Positions 1 through 9,307 of a stretch of DNA of 64,000 nucleotides are shown here, one piece after another. The DNA is from Asparagopsis taxiformis (taxonomy: Eukaryota > Rhodophyta > Florideophyceae > Bonnemaisoniales > Bonnemaisoniaceae). Both the position numbers and the translations under genes were made by a program. The notes beneath the pieces were generated by a model that ran no database searches, was not told the DNA's origin, and was given only the letters and a program-made list of their open reading frames with translations. Within the stretch, counting starts at the first letter, position 1. Every line of letters begins with the position of its first letter. The DNA is taken from the NCBI GenBank assembly GCA_030407315.1, contig JALQPE010002409.1:124001-188000 (forward strand), written 5' to 3'.

Positions 1-3
1 GAT

Positions 4-1314
4 ATGTATAAGCTCGGGGTGATCAAACCCAGAGAGCTGGTTAGATCTATTTTAAGCATGACCGAAAGCAACGGGAACATCTTTTCGAGTGTGATGAAAG
101 GGGAATCTTGCGACGTTCGCATCGCAGAACTTTTGAAGGCTAAGAGTCGAAAAGCTTATTTACCTCTCTTCGGAATCCCATTTGTCGTCAGCGATGATAT
201 TGCAGTCAAGGACCTCTGTTCCAATCTTGGTCTTAGTACGAGTCAAGCGGTATCCAAGAGCTCATCTGCAGTAGTCACTGTACTGGAAGAAGCGGGGGCG
301 ATTCTAATTGGAAAGACTTGTGTAGATGAACTGAACATTGGATACACAGGAGTCGAGTCTTCATCTAGATCACCAGAGAACCCCATTGCACCTGGCTTGA
401 TCACCGGGGGAAACGGTGCGGCTGCTATAGCAGTAAAGAAGCAACTTGCTTCTTTTGCAATAACCGTTGATAGGAACGGAACGTCAACAATGGCTCCAGC
501 ACTTTGCGGAGTGACTGGACTCAAAACAACTGAAGGACTCATACCGGTGTCCGACTCTGTCATATCATGCCCATCTGCAGATTGCATTAGCATCTATGCT
601 AACAATGTACCGGATTTGAAGCGAGTTCTAGAGGTTTGCTTGGCAACAAGAACGAAATCACAGCTGCTCGATATCAGACCAATTCCAAAGGCTACCATTC
701 CAGCCAAGGATGAGTATGACTCAATTGTGATTGGTGTGCAAACTCGAGATGCTATTCTCTCTCAAGGGATAAACTCTGATAACGAAATTATTGCATATCG
801 AGAAGCTGTGGAACGACTAGAGGACAGTGGCTGTAGTTTGCATGTTATGGACATGAAGACGTTTTCAACAGCTTCGGGTTTATTCGAAGGATTGCCTGTT
901 GACTATGCACTACGCAATGGTGTAGAAGAAATTGTTCAGAAGACACCATGTGTACTATCGGCAAGGGTATTAGAACGGATTGGACGAATTGACGGTTATT
1001 CCGCTTCAGCACTTGGGGTTGCATTATCGCGAATGAAGGTGTGCAAGCGTGCAGCAGAAAGAGACATATGGAGCAAAGTGGATGCGGTTGTTTTGCCTGT
1101 TATGGGAGAGGCTGTGTCTGTCGAATCAGCGAAAGCAGATATTATAGCATGCAATAACAATCTTGCACAGTTTTCGCAGTTTTTAACGGCTATGGATCTA
1201 TGCGCTATAACTCTTCACACAGGGGCTTCAGGGGGAAAAGGCCCCAGCGGTATTATGCTAGTCGCACCAGCGTTTCAAGAGGAGTTGATTCTTGAAGTGG
1301 CAGCGAAATGGTAA
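4..1314 (+). CDS. Degenerate amidase-signature protein (allophanate-hydrolase-like pseudoenzyme)
   Basis: The 436 residues follow the amidase-signature fold and resemble the amidase half of allophanate hydrolase. Visible landmarks are GIPFVV near residue 57, LNIGYTGVESSSRSPENP near 110 and TGLKTTEG near 172. The Lys/cis-Ser/Ser triad is gone: the usual Lys of the GVPFxVKDN motif is Ser63, the GGSSSGS loop reads GGNGAAA (135-141), and the nucleophile Ser of the DTAGS motif aligns with Thr160. Amide hydrolysis is therefore unlikely; a scaffold or regulatory role is inference. A paralogue at 22190-23791 keeps the whole triad. Compared with it, the N-terminus is about 10-14 residues short and the frame is open to the left edge, so the true start may lie outside the window. 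It is convergent with the La gene. Confidence 0.8.
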   Translation: MYKLGVIKPRELVRSILSMTESNGNIFSSVMKGESCDVRIAELLKAKSRKAYLPLFGIPFVVSDDIAVKDLCSNLGLSTSQAVSKSSSAVVTVLEEAGAILIGKTCVDELNIGYTGVESSSRSPENPIAPGLITGGNGAAAIAVKKQLASFAITVDRNGTSTMAPALCGVTGLKTTEGLIPVSDSVISCPSADCISIYANNVPDLKRVLEVCLATRTKSQLLDIRPIPKATIPAKDEYDSIVIGVQTRDAILSQGINSDNEIIAYREAVERLEDSGCSLHVMDMKTFSTASGLFEGLPVDYALRNGVEEIVQKTPCVLSARVLERIGRIDGYSASALGVALSRMKVCKRAAERDIWSKVDAVVLPVMGEAVSVESAKADIIACNNNLAQFSQFLTAMDLCAITLHTGASGGKGPSGIMLVAPAFQEELILEVAAKW

Positions 1315-1469
1315 TTCTATCTGTATACAACAAATTCATTCATCCCACATCTTATGACTGTGTTTACGTTACGAGAATATCACAGCTCAACAGCAAAGCG
1401 TCCCCTGCAACTGCGGTGCAAGGACTGCCCGCTCGCAATTTATCTCTTACCGTCAGAATTAAGTTGATT

Positions 1470-2978
1470 TTACTCCCGTATTTCTCTTCGACCTCTGTTC
1501 CGTCTTTCCTTCTGCATTTCATTTGCTCGCTGCCAGTAGCCAATTTCCTCATCGCCTTCGAGGATACTCGCCAAAACGGGTTGGCCAGAAATCTGTGAAT
1601 CTGGGGCTGAAAACGCATCTCTTACGCAAGTAGCCTCTTCTGGAGTTCTAAATCGTACAAAACACTTCGGAGCACCGCGCTCGTGGTGGAGGAAAACAAT
1701 GGCAGCATGCGGCTGGATGGCCGACTTGATGGATTGCCAGGTGACTTGTTCAGAAAGGCCTTCGATCTTCACAATAACACCTTCCACAACTTTGGAAACT
1801 TCGCCAGTGGTAGAGTCTACTAGCGTCCGCTTAGGTAGGCGGTTGGAGGGTTGCTCATTTGCAGTATCCCAATAGGCCTTGAGTTCCTCTTCCTTTTCTA
1901 AGACGCGAATCTCTAGCTCCATGGAGGCGACCTCAATTCCGTCGTCGCACAGCTTTGAGACGAAAGATCTCGTATCTTCGTTATCTGGGAGAGTAATAAA
2001 ACAATTAGATTCACCACTGGTATAGAGCAAATAACGTAGTCTCTGATTGGTACCGTCTGTGAAGATGTCAGATAGAGTGCCGTAGAGAGTTTTCCATTCC
2101 ACAGCCTGTGTTAAACCCGTTAATTCACATACAATGGACTTCGGCCTTCCTTCAGATGCTTGGCTTTGTTGATCCGAAGCAAATGGGTTCTTCCTCCGCC
2201 TGAGGCTCATGCCCTCCGAACCCTCCGGCGGATGGGTTTCAAACTGTTCAAATACCTGATCCGCCGTCTCCAGATCCTCAAAGCAAATCAAAGCACGGGG
2301 CGAATCTGGAAAGTCCTTGTGTCGATAAACACGCACATACGAAAGGGAAGCGATTGGATTAAACATTTCTTGCACCTTCTCTACATTGTAGTCACTCGGA
2401 AGGTTGGTTAAAATAAAGCTTCGGCGATACTCTTCAATGTCCCTTTCTTTAAAATCAGGCAAGGTGGGGTTACGACGAATACGTGTCTGTCCCGCGGCAT
2501 CACCAAACGAAGATCCATCCATGGCTGGTTGGCTAACCTCAAGCATCTCCGAAGTGCCACATGCGCGAATGATGTCATCTAAAGAGGCGTTGAGTTGCTT
2601 GACACGATTGAAGAGCAGGAAGACGGCAGGATCGAGCCAGCCATCCTCATCCATCTGTCTGCGCAGGTACCAATCGCGACGAAGGTTGCTTGCGGAGAAC
2701 CAAAATTCCATTTGCGCGCGAATAGGGGCGATGTGTTCCTCGTCTCTCAACGGAACACCCGTACCATTTTCATCAATTTGCCTTGCACGAGAGACGCCCT
2801 GGGCGACCATTTCAGCAGATGCAGCCTTGGGCGCTTCCGCATCCGAAGCGGAAAGACTCGCTCGGGCATGCTGAGATATCGCAGTTGCACGAGATGTCAG
2901 ACGGTGACGGCAGGTCGACGGTCGCGACACATGCGGGGAGCGCAGTACCAGCGCATTTGGATGGGTGAAGGCCAGCAT
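1470..2978 (-). CDS. La-motif RNA-binding protein (La/LARP7-like)
   Basis: The 502-residue protein has a La motif (about residues 85-165, with QMEFWFSASNLRRDWYLR). An RRM follows at about 185-260 (FILTNLP, then RALICFE), and a C-terminal RRM resembling xRRM lies at about 395-490 (GVIVKIEGL, then KCFVRFRTPEEA). The tail is basic. La-type proteins bind the 3' U-tracts of Pol III transcripts and protect them. The first ~45 residues contain no Asp or Glu and are rich in Arg, Ser, His and Ala, which looks like an organellar transit peptide. If Met57 (position 2810) were used instead, the protein would start just before the La motif as usual. Which start is real cannot be settled here. It is divergent from SHQ1. 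Confidence 0.8.
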   Translation of the reverse strand: MLAFTHPNALVLRSPHVSRPSTCRHRLTSRATAISQHARASLSASDAEAPKAASAEMVAQGVSRARQIDENGTGVPLRDEEHIAPIRAQMEFWFSASNLRRDWYLRRQMDEDGWLDPAVFLLFNRVKQLNASLDDIIRACGTSEMLEVSQPAMDGSSFGDAAGQTRIRRNPTLPDFKERDIEEYRRSFILTNLPSDYNVEKVQEMFNPIASLSYVRVYRHKDFPDSPRALICFEDLETADQVFEQFETHPPEGSEGMSLRRRKNPFASDQQSQASEGRPKSIVCELTGLTQAVEWKTLYGTLSDIFTDGTNQRLRYLLYTSGESNCFITLPDNEDTRSFVSKLCDDGIEVASMELEIRVLEKEEELKAYWDTANEQPSNRLPKRTLVDSTTGEVSKVVEGVIVKIEGLSEQVTWQSIKSAIQPHAAIVFLHHERGAPKCFVRFRTPEEATCVRDAFSAPDSQISGQPVLASILEGDEEIGYWQRANEMQKERRNRGRREIRE

Positions 2979-3410
2979 GCTTGCTTGTAGTGGTGAACAG
3001 CGGTGGAGGAGCTGACGGAAATAGAGGGCTCAAAAGGATGCTGATGGAGGGTTGCGGCGAGAACCAAGCGCGTGCACAATCTGAACTGTGCCTTCGGGAG
3101 CTCAACAGAGAATAGAGCTACTGAGGACGGCCGACCCAAGTTCTGTCGATCTGGTCTACGTGGCCAACATCAGCATGAAAATATACAAAATTTATATTTA
3201 TGATAACTACCAATGGATTTCTGCCAAATCGCGGTTCGTCCATCATTGAGGTTAGGAATGATATTGTATTTCAACCAATTAGAACTCTCTGAACAATAAA
3301 TCTAGACAGACACTGTACGAAGACGACACTCGTTCCGGACGGACGGCACATTCTTTTAACAAACTCGGGGTATACCAAAGGGATCTCAACTATGAAGCAA
3401 CCCCGGTAGA
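2979..3410. other. Intergenic, shared upstream region of La and SHQ1
   Basis: This 432-bp gap lies between two divergently transcribed genes, so both promoters should be here. No gene, RNA or clear TATA box was recognised. Confidence 0.5.
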
Positions 3411-5009
3411 ATGATTACCCCTCTGTTCTCAATCACTCAGACTGAAAGCGAACTAGAGGTTCGCGTCCGCGCACCGCATTCTCGACCACGCGACATTCAA
3501 CTATATGTTAATGGTACTGACTTCAATTTTCATTGCAGTCCCTACCTTCTGCAGTTGCGACTCTCACACCCAGTCTATCTGGCTGGGGAGGACGAATATG
3601 ACGATGGTTGCTTTCAACCAAATCACACCACATACAATATCGACACCGGCATCGCTTGTGTAACACTAACCAAAAAACTTCCCGGTACCCACTTTGAACG
3701 TCTCGACTTGCTATCCACTCTTCTCATCTCTAGTCCTCCCAATAAGTGCGAAGACCTCGAGCCGTCACGTCAACCGAATCCGTCCATAGAAGTGCTCTCC
3801 AGCGAGGAAACCCCGCAGCCGGAAGAGCAGACCTCTGCGACTTTTAACATTGAAGATCTCAACACCCAGTTCAACAAAGAAATTACAGATGTGTCCGGTC
3901 TCCCAGTCGCTCTCCGTGAGCTGTCAATAGGGCGACCGAGATATGGCTTTGGGGACCGATACGAGGCTGTGTTTTCCGTGCGAGCAGAGGACACTTCAGA
4001 AATTGTCGAGCTGCCAGACCCGGATTCAACGCCTGTATGGCGACGACCAGGCATTCGAAAAATGCAGGAAGATGAAAAGTTTGATCCTGATCACTATGTC
4101 GCGGACTACATGCTAGAATCGGAATTAGAACCAGTTTTGCAGTACGTTGTGCCGCATAGTGAGCAGGTAGCAGCGCTCACAGAAAACCAAATTGACATCA
4201 TGTTGAAACTACCACAGCGGGAATATCTATCGGATGTGGATGAAACTGCGGCAGCTGATCTTGCTGGTATTCTGTACGCATCAGCATACGATGTGCGTAC
4301 AACACTCGGCGAAAGAAATGTAATGTCGGCATGGACGATATCCTGCCTCAATGTGGCAATGTCATTTCTTGAACACATGCCGTCGCCGAGGATGGCAGTT
4401 CTTGCCGCTTATCGTCGTTCTTTGGCTTACCCTTTGTACCGAAGTTGTAAAGTTGGCGATGCGGTTCTTGGAGATCTGAAGAACATTTTCAAGGCATCAA
4501 GTATCGAGATACTTCGATCACGACTGTTGCGAATGCTGCTCGAACTGCGCGAGATTTTTGAAGAGAGCTTGATGCATCGACTGCATTGTGATATTTTCCT
4601 AACAGACTATTGCGTTTGGATCCAGAAGGTGAAGGACAGTGTGCTTTCACAGTTGCAACGTGCGATTAGCGAGATTGAGATATCGCGTAGTGAAATAGGG
4701 TGGGATCTCTCTGAGCTGGAGAGCAACGCTGAGAGAATAGCAAATGGTGAAGAAACTGAGGAAGATGAAGAAGATGATGTTCATGAAGGACAAAGTAATG
4801 GCCCCGTGGAAAGTGTTCCGCAAGTGGTGGGACAATCCAAGGAAATTGTTATATCGGCGTCGTGCGGTATCAGGAAACCAGGACTGGAAATGGTGCCCGT
4901 TAGTAGCCGAATGTTGAAGGACAATAATGAGACTAGCACGGAGGAGGACGATTCTAGTTCGATGTATTTGGAAGAGTCAAGCAGCGATTCTGAAAGCGAT
5001 TCGTCGTAG
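3411..5009 (+). CDS. SHQ1: SHQ1, H/ACA snoRNP assembly chaperone
   Basis: The protein has 532 residues. An N-terminal CS/p23-like domain (about 1-105) opens with MITPLFSITQTESELEVRVR and ends in GIACVTLTKKLPGTHFERLDLL, typical of SHQ1. A helical SHQ1-specific domain (about 215-430) follows, including NEPR-free but recognisable stretches such as REYLSDVDE and WTISCLN. The C-terminus is acidic and serine-rich (EEDDSSSMYLEESSSDSESD). SHQ1 holds the pseudouridine synthase Cbf5/dyskerin before H/ACA RNP assembly in the nucleus. The ATG at 3411 begins exactly at the CS domain. There are no introns. Confidence 0.85.
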   Translation: MITPLFSITQTESELEVRVRAPHSRPRDIQLYVNGTDFNFHCSPYLLQLRLSHPVYLAGEDEYDDGCFQPNHTTYNIDTGIACVTLTKKLPGTHFERLDLLSTLLISSPPNKCEDLEPSRQPNPSIEVLSSEETPQPEEQTSATFNIEDLNTQFNKEITDVSGLPVALRELSIGRPRYGFGDRYEAVFSVRAEDTSEIVELPDPDSTPVWRRPGIRKMQEDEKFDPDHYVADYMLESELEPVLQYVVPHSEQVAALTENQIDIMLKLPQREYLSDVDETAAADLAGILYASAYDVRTTLGERNVMSAWTISCLNVAMSFLEHMPSPRMAVLAAYRRSLAYPLYRSCKVGDAVLGDLKNIFKASSIEILRSRLLRMLLELREIFEESLMHRLHCDIFLTDYCVWIQKVKDSVLSQLQRAISEIEISRSEIGWDLSELESNAERIANGEETEEDEEDDVHEGQSNGPVESVPQVVGQSKEIVISASCGIRKPGLEMVPVSSRMLKDNNETSTEEDDSSSMYLEESSSDSESDSS

Positions 5010-6356
5010 TTGCAGTATGGTTCATCACTTTATATCTATAATTTGGAGGATTACAAATCAATCGCGCTCTGTACAACACTACTAAACCACTATATTCATT
5101 TACGATTAGATTGAGCAACGCAACAAAAAATCCCAACCACTACAACTTGTTCTCTATGTGTACTAACATGCTGCGTTTGGGGGTGCTTTGGGAAGGTATT
5201 GCAAAGCCCCCTACTGTCGAGGCCACTGTTTCGGTTTAGTCCATGGAAGGTGCTGACCATGCAGAAGCAGTGCTGCGAAATTGGTGAAACGAGCCTGTCT
5301 CAAAGCGTTCCTCGCTGGACTTTCAAGTGAATTAACATCGTGAGGAACCTGACTGTTGTAACTACGGCACTCGATACACACACAGTACTCCGTACAGTGT
5401 ACCGGATGAGATATGTTCTCTGCACGTTTTTTATCAGTCAACATGCTGACACTCGGCAAGATTGAGGAGCAACGGATTAGAAGTCAATGCGATTGCACGA
5501 CACGCTAGGTGCTCTCCGACTTGATTTGTGACTTAGAACACATGCGTTGATGTCAAGGCATAGCGAGGATACGCGCGGATCAGACTGGTTGGTTTGTGTC
5601 AACAAAAGACTTTCATCGTTGCAAATTGCGCGAAAGAACTGTGACACATCCCCGCAGGAGCGCTGTTTACATCCAGCGTAATTTTACCAAGCGGTAGTCG
5701 CCAAAGTCGATTTTCAATGGATAGGGAGGAATGAGTGCGATTAGTGACAAGATGGAACTTGCCGTGTTACTTGTCAACGGCATCCTCCGAGGGGACATGA
5801 CATCGATATGTCATAAGTACATTACTCGCGTATGTTGTGCGCAATTGCAAGGGACAGATGTCAGGAAATGAATGGTGGATTACATGGCTTCTCGACCAAC
5901 CACACGCCTTCATTCTCTAATATCGAAGAAGTGCTCGGTTCCCTAGCAATTCACAACATGTGTTCGAGAATGGCAGTCTCCTAGAGATTACGTCCTGGAC
6001 GAGCGGTACTTGAACAGAGAAGAATAAACTGTCATGATATCATCAACGCTCTACGCAAATCACGTTTCATCCCTTCTCATCTGACACTTCCATTCTACTC
6101 AAGAACAGGCGAGCCGCACAGCTGGCGACAAAACATGGTTTACTTATTCATCTAAAGTCCTCGCGAAACAAGTGCATATTTCCCCATCTCTAGCTTTTGT
6201 TTAACGAAAAAAGTTAGGTCTCCCCCAATTCCCTATCCCATCTTCTCTCTGAATGCTCCGTCACCACACTCCATTGTTTGCTCTCATGTGCAGACACACA
6301 CCTCGAGCCCGTATGTGCTTTCGCGAAACATCCTTCGTATGCACACGTTGAAGTGT
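5010..6356. other. Intergenic, no gene recognised
   Basis: Only short unsupported reading frames occur. The right part (about 6130-6356) is the 3' flank of the small gene at 6357-6593 and resembles 8840-8964, including a shared 15-base block (AAAAAGTTAGGTCTC) at 6208-6222 and 8926-8940. Confidence 0.5.
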
Positions 6357-6593
6357 TCACGGTTTATTGCGATCCTTCTTCCGATGGCTTCTGCCCACAC
6401 TCCCAGACCTCCCCTTCGACGACGACCCCGAACCGCCAGACGCACTTGAGTGACTGTCACTGACATTCTGCGGCAATACCAGACGAGACATGCCGTTGTA
6501 CTTTGGACGTTCAGTTACAGAGCTCTTTTTCGGACCACCGTAACGGGGGGCGGTAGGCTTACGGTTTGAGGGTGATGAGTGGTTGATGACCAT
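6357..6593 (-). CDS. Small basic serine-rich protein, copy A
   Basis: The 78-residue protein is not recognised. It is basic and Ser/Gly/Lys-rich. Its conserved core has NRKPT.PRYGGPKKS (about 10-24), RPKY.GM, LVLPQN (39-44), SDSHSS, SSSKGRSGS.GRS and a KKD tail. About 70% of residues are identical to the protein at 14204-14452. In the conserved blocks the DNA differs mainly at silent third positions (for example CCC/CCT Pro, CGT/CGG Arg, TAC/TAT Tyr, AAA/AAG Lys, TCA/TCG Ser), which indicates selection on the protein. A TATA box lies ~56 bp upstream in both copies. No membrane segment or signal peptide is visible; it is probably largely disordered. Confidence 0.7.
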   Translation of the reverse strand: MVINHSSPSNRKPTAPRYGGPKKSSVTERPKYNGMSRLVLPQNVSDSHSSASGGSGSSSKGRSGSVGRSHRKKDRNKP

Positions 6594-6648
6594 GGTTGGA
6601 GCTGGATTGATACAGAGGGAGGATGGGGAAGTCGGAGGGAATGGATTG

Positions 6649-6655
6649 TTTTATA
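6649..6655 (-). promoter_or_regulatory. TATA box of small gene copy A
   Basis: TATAAAA on the minus strand inside a conserved TCTAGTATAAAAC block. The same block precedes copy B at nearly the same distance from the ATG. Confidence 0.65.
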
Positions 6656-8964
6656 CTAGAATGAAGGAGAGAGGGAATGGATGATGCCTTGCGTGCATAC
6701 CCTGTGACATAACATGTTGGGATTCTGTTTTCTCTTCCCTTGGGGAAAAATGTCAAATGCGACGCGCAAGTAATTGTCATTCATTGGTGTACGGCATCAC
6801 GTGCCGTTGTGGCTCAGACCTTTCGAGAAAAGATGGTAACGAATTGGGTCATTGATGGGCGCTGAAAATGATATACGCTGTGTGGAGCATGCAGTGCATC
6901 AACTTCAGGAGCAGGGGGCTCCCAAACGACGGTCATCTCGCTCGTGATTACACTGTATAGCGACATTCACAGGTACGTTCACCGGTTCGACGACGCCTTG
7001 GAGCATTGCTGTCGGCATTCCAAACTTTGTTTTGCGATAAAATTTCGAAGATGTGGATCTATTTTCAGCGCAAAATACACGTGGTAGCTGGACAGGATTG
7101 TGATCAGCTCGCGTCCAACAGATCACTTGATGCATGTGCTTTGATTGTTTTTTGAACGTCACCATTATACAAATCCGCAGCGCTTCGTCTGCGCCGCTCA
7201 CTGCTGGATCTTCTCCTTCCGTGGCGACGCGACATTGCCATATGGCGCTGTGCCATCTAGTAAGTGTAACGCTTTTCTTCAAATCCAACATGTCAATGTT
7301 CGAATATACGGCCATGATGACGGCGGGCGAAAATAGATTTCTGTACAGCTATACCTTGCTGCTTATGTTTGTTATTCGTTCCCGTGCTGCATGCATTTGA
7401 TATCAGGCGCAAGGTGATCATATTTGTCCATGTTAACAAAAAAGAAGTACACGTATTTCATAGCTGTTGCTTAGTCAGTTACTTGCCACGAAGGAGATGG
7501 GCTTCGCGGTCAGCTTTAGTACCTCATTGTTGGATCCCGTATTTTGATTGACTGTTTTACGCATCTGGGAAATAGCCATGCTTTAGGGACGGCAGTCGGG
7601 GAGGCTATTTGCGCACCGTGGCGAAATGTTGTCGCTTTCCATTGTTGCGGGCAATTCGTTGTCAGCATGACGTGTGGCTCAAGTTGACGCGGTGTTGTAT
7701 CGGTGGATCTAGTCCGGTGCGATGATGCGATCGGTAGATGGCTGAACATATGTGGTAGAGGAGCATAGTCAGGAAATGCGGAAGTTTGGCACGGTACATT
7801 ACTGGAGTGGTGTCCATGCGATCTGCGGCAATTTGGAAGAAAAGATAAATTGGCCGTAGGAACGCGATACACATGTATGTCCTGTGTTTGGTGAATGTTC
7901 TCATCTACTTTATGCGTCAATATCAATGAAGGATCCGTCCTCATGAAAGGTGAAGCGACCTTACTGGCCGTCGAAATCAACACATACACCCCACATTCGG
8001 AAGCATCTATTCGTGGGATCACTACCGGTGCATGCCTCAACTTTTCGCACTACTGGGTCAATCATGCCCATTCCGGGCCATTTCTTCTACGATTGATTTC
8101 ACGATAGAATATACGAAAAATTGCTTCCGCAGATGCTTTCCACCAGTGAACCGGTGTAGAGAGGTCCACATAGTGAATACACATATGAAACCGATACTTG
8201 ATGTTTAAATCCCCAACCGCTGCATCAATTCACGAGACATATGATGGCACCGTACCACGGTCCACAGCACGAGTGTCTCATCAATACAGGCGCGTTTGTT
8301 GGGTTCAACATGGATGACGGTGGCCCGAACGCGATCCAACGGGATTATACAAATATCAGCGGCGCCGGAAAGGTAGTTGGTGAGGATATGTGGAAAGGCG
8401 GCACAGACCACCGAGCTGCAGACAAACGGAGAAGACTATAGTGCTTCCTGACGTGGTGAGCATGTCTCATATACATATGGCACGTGACTGTATGACGAAA
8501 GAAAATCATCAACTCCCGTTATATCATTCAAGTCGTGTTTGGACGGCCCCGTTACCAGGCCACGTCTCGACCAATCATATGCGTCCATTTCCGCTCCCCA
8601 CCCACAGGCGCACTGTAAGTACTAATCCGCTTCCTGAATGAAACGGCCGGTCCAGACCGCATTCCGAGTGTCGCTCCCGCGTCGTTCGAGGAAGCATAGC
8701 CGCCTATTTGCTGGTGTGATGAACGGGACCATTACACCGCTAGTCCCGAGGTTTAAAGGTGTCCGACTATCGACATGCTGGAAAGTGCCACCCCGGCTTG
8801 GAATACGCAGATTTATTAGATAGGTCCGACATAGCGACTTTGGACAAATTTTTATTCTCGTACTCGTCTAAGGTCTTCTCAAATCAAGTGCACCTCTTTT
8901 CTCGATCATGAACTTTGTTAATTGCAAAAAGTTAGGTCTCTCCCTCAACATGGTTTATATCTCG
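6656..8964. other. Intergenic, no gene recognised
   Basis: About 2.3 kb with only short frames in all directions. The first ~400 bp belongs to duplication copy A, and the last ~125 bp (8840-8964) is the 3' flank of copy B, cut off from its gene by the retrotransposon. Confidence 0.5.
8840..8964. repeat. Duplication copy B, left fragment
   Basis: This is the original 3' flank of the small gene at 14204-14452, displaced by the Copia insertion. It resembles 6130-6250: the patterns TCTAA.GTC.TC and CAAGTGCA and the block AAAAAGTTAGGTCTC occur in the same order. Confidence 0.6.
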
Positions 8965-8969
8965 TCTCC
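8965..8969. repeat. Target site duplication (left)
   Basis: TCTCC stands directly before the 5' LTR and again directly after the 3' LTR (14158-14162). A sixth base (T) also matches, because the LTR itself begins with T. Confidence 0.75.
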
Positions 8970-9294
8970 TATGAAATATCTCATTACATGTTTGCAGAAG
9001 TATTTGCACTGCAACATTCTCAACATTGCTACCGAGATGAGAAAGTTAGATTGCACAATTTTTATGCACTCTCCACGATTGCATGGCGTGATCTCCACTC
9101 TCCCATATTGCTCAACAGGCAAAATAATTTCACATGCCACTAGTTCCGTGTAGATATAAATACAGCTCTTAGACAACTAGTACATAGACAACAACAACAC
9201 ACCCTGCTCTCCTTTATTGTTCTGATTAAAGGAAAAGAGATCCCAGGTTCGTTCTCAGTCACCGTTTTACACTAACACCACCCATTCTTACAAA
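8970..9294 (+). repeat. 5' LTR
   Basis: It begins TATGAAATATC and ends CTTACAAA, so it lacks the usual TG...CA ends. A TATAAATA box lies at 9155-9162, and a TTATTGTTCTGATTAAAGG stretch before the end could serve the R/U5 region. Confidence 0.9.
9155..9162 (+). promoter_or_regulatory. TATA box of the retrotransposon LTR
   Basis: TATAAATA about 130 bp before the end of the 5' LTR, placed to start transcription within the LTR. The same box recurs at 14018-14025 in the 3' LTR. Confidence 0.6.
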
Positions 9295-9307
9295 GTTATG
9301 GGCCCAG
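9295..9307 (+). promoter_or_regulatory. Primer-binding site for the tRNA-iMet anticodon region
   Basis: GTTATGGGCCCAG directly follows the 5' LTR. It is complementary to the anticodon stem-loop of eukaryotic initiator tRNA-Met (CTGGGCCCATAAC), not to a tRNA 3' end. Drosophila copia and yeast Ty5 are known to prime from a cleaved initiator tRNA in this way. The gag-pol ATG (9298-9300) lies inside the site because the site mirrors the CAU anticodon. Confidence 0.8.

Larger units (their letters stand above)
6130..7060. repeat. Diverged segmental duplication, copy A (with the small gene)
   Basis: This stretch matches a second copy made of 8840-8964 plus 14163-14890, now split by the Copia insertion. 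Similarity is strongest across the small gene and its TATA box. It can still be followed to about 7060/14890 (TTTTG.GATAAAAT against TTTTGTAATAAAAT). Boundaries are by eye and approximate. Confidence 0.6.

Noticed and set aside
2404..2990. Overlapping plus-strand frames opposite the La gene
   Set aside because: Complementary to the La and RRM domains; no independent support.
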